Of a stretch of DNA of 64,000 nucleotides, positions 60,241-64,000 are shown piece after piece. Position 1 is the stretch's first letter. Every line of letters begins with the position of its first letter. The notes beneath the pieces are model-generated. The model was not told the DNA's origin, did not search any database, and saw nothing but the letters and a program-made list of their open reading frames with translations. The translations under genes were made by a program, and so were the position numbers. The DNA is from Scatophagus argus. Its lineage: Eukaryota > Chordata > Actinopteri > Scatophagidae. Location: NCBI RefSeq assembly GCF_020382885.2, contig NC_058499.1, positions 2,716,001 to 2,780,000 on the forward strand, read 5' to 3'.

Positions 60241-60521
60241 GGACGACCTCGCTCAGACTGCGGCGCGCGCACACACACACAGCAGGTCGTGTGGCTTGAC
60301 CTTAAGACTGCTGGACACGAGTGTGTTTGTCTCTGTGTACATATGCGTGCGATGTCCACCTTGGTGGTCTCTCTCAGGGGTCATTGGGTTAATCAGGATT
60401 TGGGCTTGTGAGCGTGTGTGTGTGTGTGTGCGTAATAGCAACATATTTTCTTCATGTCTGTCTTCACCTCTTAAGGATATCCAGCTGTACAGCCACAGCA
60501 CAGTCTGGCTGGGGACATTCC

Positions 60522-60525
<4 letters not shown>

Positions 60526-60580
<55 letters not shown>
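60526..60580. repeat. compound (TG)n(GA)n microsatellite
   Basis: About 17 TG/GT units running directly into ten GA units, inside the probable poc1b 3' UTR. Confidence 0.95.
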
Positions 60581-60581
<1 letters not shown>

Positions 60582-60655
60582 TATTGGTGTACCATCCAAT
60601 CGGGACAGCTGCAGCTATTAAAACAGACGCTGCTTGTCTGCTGTATGACCTCTGA

Positions 60656-60683
60656 CTGTGTGTGTGTGTGTGTGTGTGTGTGT
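60656..60683. repeat. (TG)n microsatellite
   Basis: About 14 TG units, 75 bases after the compound tract. Confidence 0.95.
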
Positions 60684-60828
60684 ACACGTTTGTGTATTAG
60701 TGCATGTTTTAGCAGTGGGTTGCTTTCGCAGTAACAACTCTCATCGGTGCATAATGCCTTGTGATTTTTAAGACCGAGTGGTGCTACTTGTTGCCTCAAA
60801 TACACGACATCTAAATATGATTTCTATG

Positions 60829-60834
60829 AATAAA
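60829..60834 (+). terminator. candidate poc1b polyadenylation signal
   Basis: AATAAA about 590 bases after the poc1b stop codon. It is the first clear canonical hexamer found downstream. Confidence 0.4.
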
Positions 60835-61149
60835 TGAGAAACCGTATTGCACTAAAGTTGTTAGTATCGTCTGTGTCTCCGCCCATAAACAGTGAATCTA
60901 CGGTCTAAGTTTAATCCCTTTAATTTTTAACACACCCACATCTTACTTTTTTTGGTATTTTATTGGTCTGAGAGGTCACACCAGTTAACAGAAGATTCAG
61001 CTTTACAAGAGCTGGACGAGCCGCCATGTGGAATCCCAGTGCTGCCAGGAAAATTTCAAATCATGTCAAAACTGGAATAGTTTTTACTAAGTAGAAAGTA
61101 GAAGTGAGTACAACATAGTCAAGCTTGTTCTCTGCCTTGAAACCATCCC

Positions 61150-61350
61150 CGAGGAGCCGTGGGTGCCAGGGGACCAGCTCCAGAGCTACACCATCTACCT
61201 CGGTCAAGGGCTGTGAGCGGTGAAGAGCCTGACGTGATGGGTGAAACCAGAGCACCCGGAGGAGACCGACGCAAGCACGGGGACAACATGCTACCCTGGA
61301 ACCCAGGATGTTCTCGCTGTGAGGGAACCGCACTAACCGCTGAGCCACCC
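61150..61350. repeat. dispersed fish repeat fragment
   Basis: GAGCACCCGGAGGAGACCGA, then GCACGGGGACAACATGC, then TGGAACCCAGGATGTTCTCG and GCACTAACCGCTGAGCCACC. This ordered set of words is a familiar retroelement-derived repeat scattered through teleost genomes. The class is uncertain. Confidence 0.6.
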
Positions 61351-62685
61351 TGCTGTGAGATAAAACGTAAAATTACAACTGTAACAGCAAGTGTGGATTA
61401 GAGGCCCCAAGCTGGAATTCTGACGTAGTATGTAATTGTTAGGACTGGGAAAGCAATATGTTTTGATGTAACAACGTTGTAAATTATTATGTAGCATGCA
61501 GTTTACCCAAAGTATTTGAACTTTCCCCATCCCTGACTCATTGTGTCATTTTGAATTTGCTGTGTGGGCTTCCATACAGCCGTCTAACTCTTTCCTGTTC
61601 ATGTGATACGTGTCATAGCGCCTCTCGTCTCCGCCAGTGGCTGCTCAGTGTTTTGGCTTGCGTTCGCCCAGCGTGGAGACTTTAGCTGTTTATGTTTTTC
61701 CAGCGGCGGAGATGTGGTGAGCGATGCGGCCGGGTCAGGAGGAAGCTATAAAAAAAAAGCCACACAAAGGGGGAGCTCTCCGCTGGCTGCTGTTTGCTCT
61801 CCCGACCACATCCTTCACTTCCCGTCTGGCTTTTCTGGTTTTTCTCCTCCAGCATCTTTTTCTCCCTCCTGCTTACATAAAGTGCTGCTGCAGGGGGAGG
61901 GGTACCAGTTCTGTTGGACTGGTGGAAGACCTGGGCTCTCATGTGACCTTAGAAAGAGGGGATGCACGAAAGAGTAAAGCACAGAAAACAAACTTTAATT
62001 TCAAAAGACGTCCGTCTCTTTGTGCGTCTGACTTGTTCCTGACTTCCTGTAACGTCCTCACGCTGACACTCGTTCCAGTACAGTGAGTACCAGTCAAAGT
62101 TCTCTGAAGAATGAAAAGTATTTCATATTTTGAAATGCTCTCAACACGGTAAAATGATCTAAGACTGGATTGCTCTTGCAAAACCGAGCTGAACCCAAAA
62201 GTGTGACTTCTGGAAGAAATGAGAATCAGCCAAAATGACCTCACTTTGCAGAAATGTCCCCCGAAGGCCTCAGACTGTTTCCATGCAAGCGGAAACACAT
62301 CAACAACAACAACACACAAACCTGCACAAGTGCAGGAGGGGGAGAGTCTCGAGCGCACGTGTGCACTGTGTGTGTGTGTGTGTGTCCAAACTGAATGTTA
62401 ACGGTGGGCCACGGGCCAAAAGCAAACACCTGTTGTATTGTATTGTTGAGGTGTAACATGGTACCAGGATCCCAACTTCCCTTAACTTCCTGTGCCGCAA
62501 TGAAAAATCAGTAATAATTAGGGATCACATTAAACACCTACACATTAGCATTTTATATTATAATTGTTTTCAGTTCTTTTTTTTCTTTTTTTTGCACTAG
62601 AAACGTCCGGTGATCATGAAATTGAACCTTGTGGCCCTGCTTTAGTGCGTTTTGAACATGATCCCATAGCCTGTTGACAGCTTCC

Positions 62686-62711
62686 TGGAGGAGGAGGAGG
62701 AGGAGGAGGAG
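62686..62711. repeat. (GAG)n microsatellite
   Basis: About eight GAG units flanked by CTTCCTG on the left and CTTCCTGTTG on the right. Confidence 0.9.
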
Positions 62712-62889
62712 CTTCCTGTTGACACTGAGGAAGGAGCTTTTACAGCTGGGGGCTGTGGCGGACGCTCACTGCTTACTGCTGAACTGTCTGTGCCTTTTGT
62801 GTTTTTATGTTTGTCCTTGAGGTTGTAGGCTGTGGAAGTGTTTGTGTAAGCAGTGTGCTGATATCTGTTGGTTTGTCAAGTTATCTCTC

Positions 62890-63190
62890 TTTAAAGGCAC
62901 AGTTCACCCAAATTACAAATCACATCTCGCTTGTTTTGGTTTTATTAATCCAGGGTTTTATGTATCAGCCTTCGTTTTAACACAGTGTAGTGCTAACAGC
63001 ATCGGAAAATTAAAAGCAGGGCAACAGTGTTCCAGTACTCTGGATAATTCACAGGCACCATCGGAACTACTTCATACCAACAATAAAACGTAAACAATCG
63101 AGCAGTAAACCTGTTGGTATTTCCAGCCTGACACAAAGTACATTCTGGCTTCTGACTGCTTCTGTACAAAAATGTTTCTCTGTGCATTCA
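62890..63190. repeat. dispersed fish repeat of the AGTTCACCCAAA type
   Basis: Begins TTTAAAGGCACAGTTCACCC, then AAATTACAAATCACATCTCG, a near copy of the start of a very common teleost repeat. The rest is diverged and the far end is not clear. Confidence 0.5.
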
Positions 63191-64000
63191 GAAGCTAATG
63201 ACAGGCTGTAACCTCTCTACGCAGGCCATCTTTTTACCCCCACACGGTGAAGTTTTTGGCTCACGGACGACACTAGATGCAAGGTAAACTTTAGCTTTTG
63301 CTCTCAACTGAGTCAACAGACCCTCTTCTTCTCCTCATCTTCCAACTCGCCGCTTCCTGCCTTTCCCTGATAAACAGCAGGATTATCTTTTCGGGAAATT
63401 CCCCCTTAAACCCCTCGAGGGGATTGAGGGACAAAGCAGGAGGGAATGGAAAGAGAAAGAAGAAGAAGAAAAGGACGACGACAAGCGGGAGGAGAGGAAG
63501 ACCAGGCCCTCACGCTTATTGAATTACAGCGAGTCTCGCTCTGAGCTCAGGATATGACTGTGGTTTATCTGATGTTCACACCTCTTCACACACACAGTGA
63601 CACCTGTTCAAATAGGTGAGACCTGCACACTGTTCAGCATCTGGCTCCTCTGTTTGTTTTTCATGTCTCTGTTTGACTTTTTCTCAGCCGGAGAAAAGCC
63701 GCCTGTTTGCCCGAAGGGTTTAACAACCTGCTTCGGTTCATTAAAGAAAACAAAACAGGTTTTCACTTTTACAAGACAAGTTTAAGTTCTTATGGAGATA
63801 CATGTGCACCTGCGAAGTCTCGTGTTGCGAACTGTATGAAGTGACAAACGGCGACCCGTCTGCAGCAGCCAATCACCTGCCACGAGTCGTTTCAGGTTTT
63901 CCTTCACGTTTACTGGAAAAACGCATCCCGAAACCTTAAGGCAATGGAAAATACAGGAGAAGCATGTGACGGGCTGACTGACACTAAAAAGGTCGAATTA

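Larger units (their letters stand above)
60241..64000. other. poc1b 3' UTR and downstream DNA
   Basis: The first about 600 bases are probably poc1b 3' UTR, rich in TG and GA runs. Beyond this lie interspersed-repeat fragments and a GAG run, listed separately. No further exon of a family I know was found on either strand. Confidence 0.55.

Noticed and set aside
1..64000. tRNA genes, rRNA, CRISPR arrays, known microRNA precursors
   Set aside because: No tRNA A/B box pair with a matching fold, no rRNA core sequence and no regularly spaced direct repeats with unique spacers were seen. I could not run a covariance search.

Overview
This is vertebrate nuclear DNA, almost certainly from a ray-finned (teleost, probably spiny-rayed) fish. 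The genes have many short exons with GT-AG introns. The proteins read as clear orthologs of human CPA1, CEP41 and POC1B. The non-coding DNA is full of CA/TA/CT microsatellites, (ATCC)n tracts, Tc1/mariner remnants and LINE tails of the kind common in teleosts. No bacterial-type operon, CRISPR array, tRNA or rRNA was seen.

Layout: (1) 1-760, left flank with one unrecognised minus-strand ORF. (2) 760-12560, a tandem duplication of about 6 kb carrying two complete plus-strand pancreatic carboxypeptidase A genes (2097-6318 and 8380-12204). Each has 11 coding exons and 422 residues; they differ at 11 residues. Each has the same short promoter with a TATA-like box and a PTF1-like bipartite site. 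(3) 13513-18319, cep41 on the minus strand, 11 coding exons, 370 residues, converging tail to tail with the second carboxypeptidase gene. (4) 18320-19194, an 876-base divergent promoter between cep41 and poc1b, with a near-consensus RFX X-box. (5) 19195-60240, poc1b on the plus strand, 12 coding exons, 525 residues. Exons 1-10 lie within 3.1 kb, then a single intron of about 36.3 kb (22278-58593) separates the beta-propeller from the last two exons, which carry the POC1 C-terminal motif. (6) 60241-64000, 3' UTR and repeat-rich downstream DNA with no gene recognised.

Functionally there are two modules. The first is a duplicated exocrine-pancreas digestive enzyme. Zinc-binding and catalytic residues are intact in both copies, but three of the 11 differences fall at or beside S1' subsite positions 253, 255 and 268 (bovine numbering). 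The second is a head-to-head pair of centriole/cilium genes: CEP41, a rhodanese-fold protein tied to tubulin glutamylation, and POC1B, a WD40 centriole-stability protein. They probably share ciliogenic regulation.

Exon boundaries were worked out by hand from splice consensus, reading phase and remembered family sequence. All phases close without a frameshift in the four genes. Assignments of dispersed repeats, transcription-factor sites and candidate conserved elements are much less certain. No undescribed gene system was found. The most notable points are the pocket divergence in the duplicated carboxypeptidases, the cep41/poc1b divergent promoter and the giant poc1b intron.
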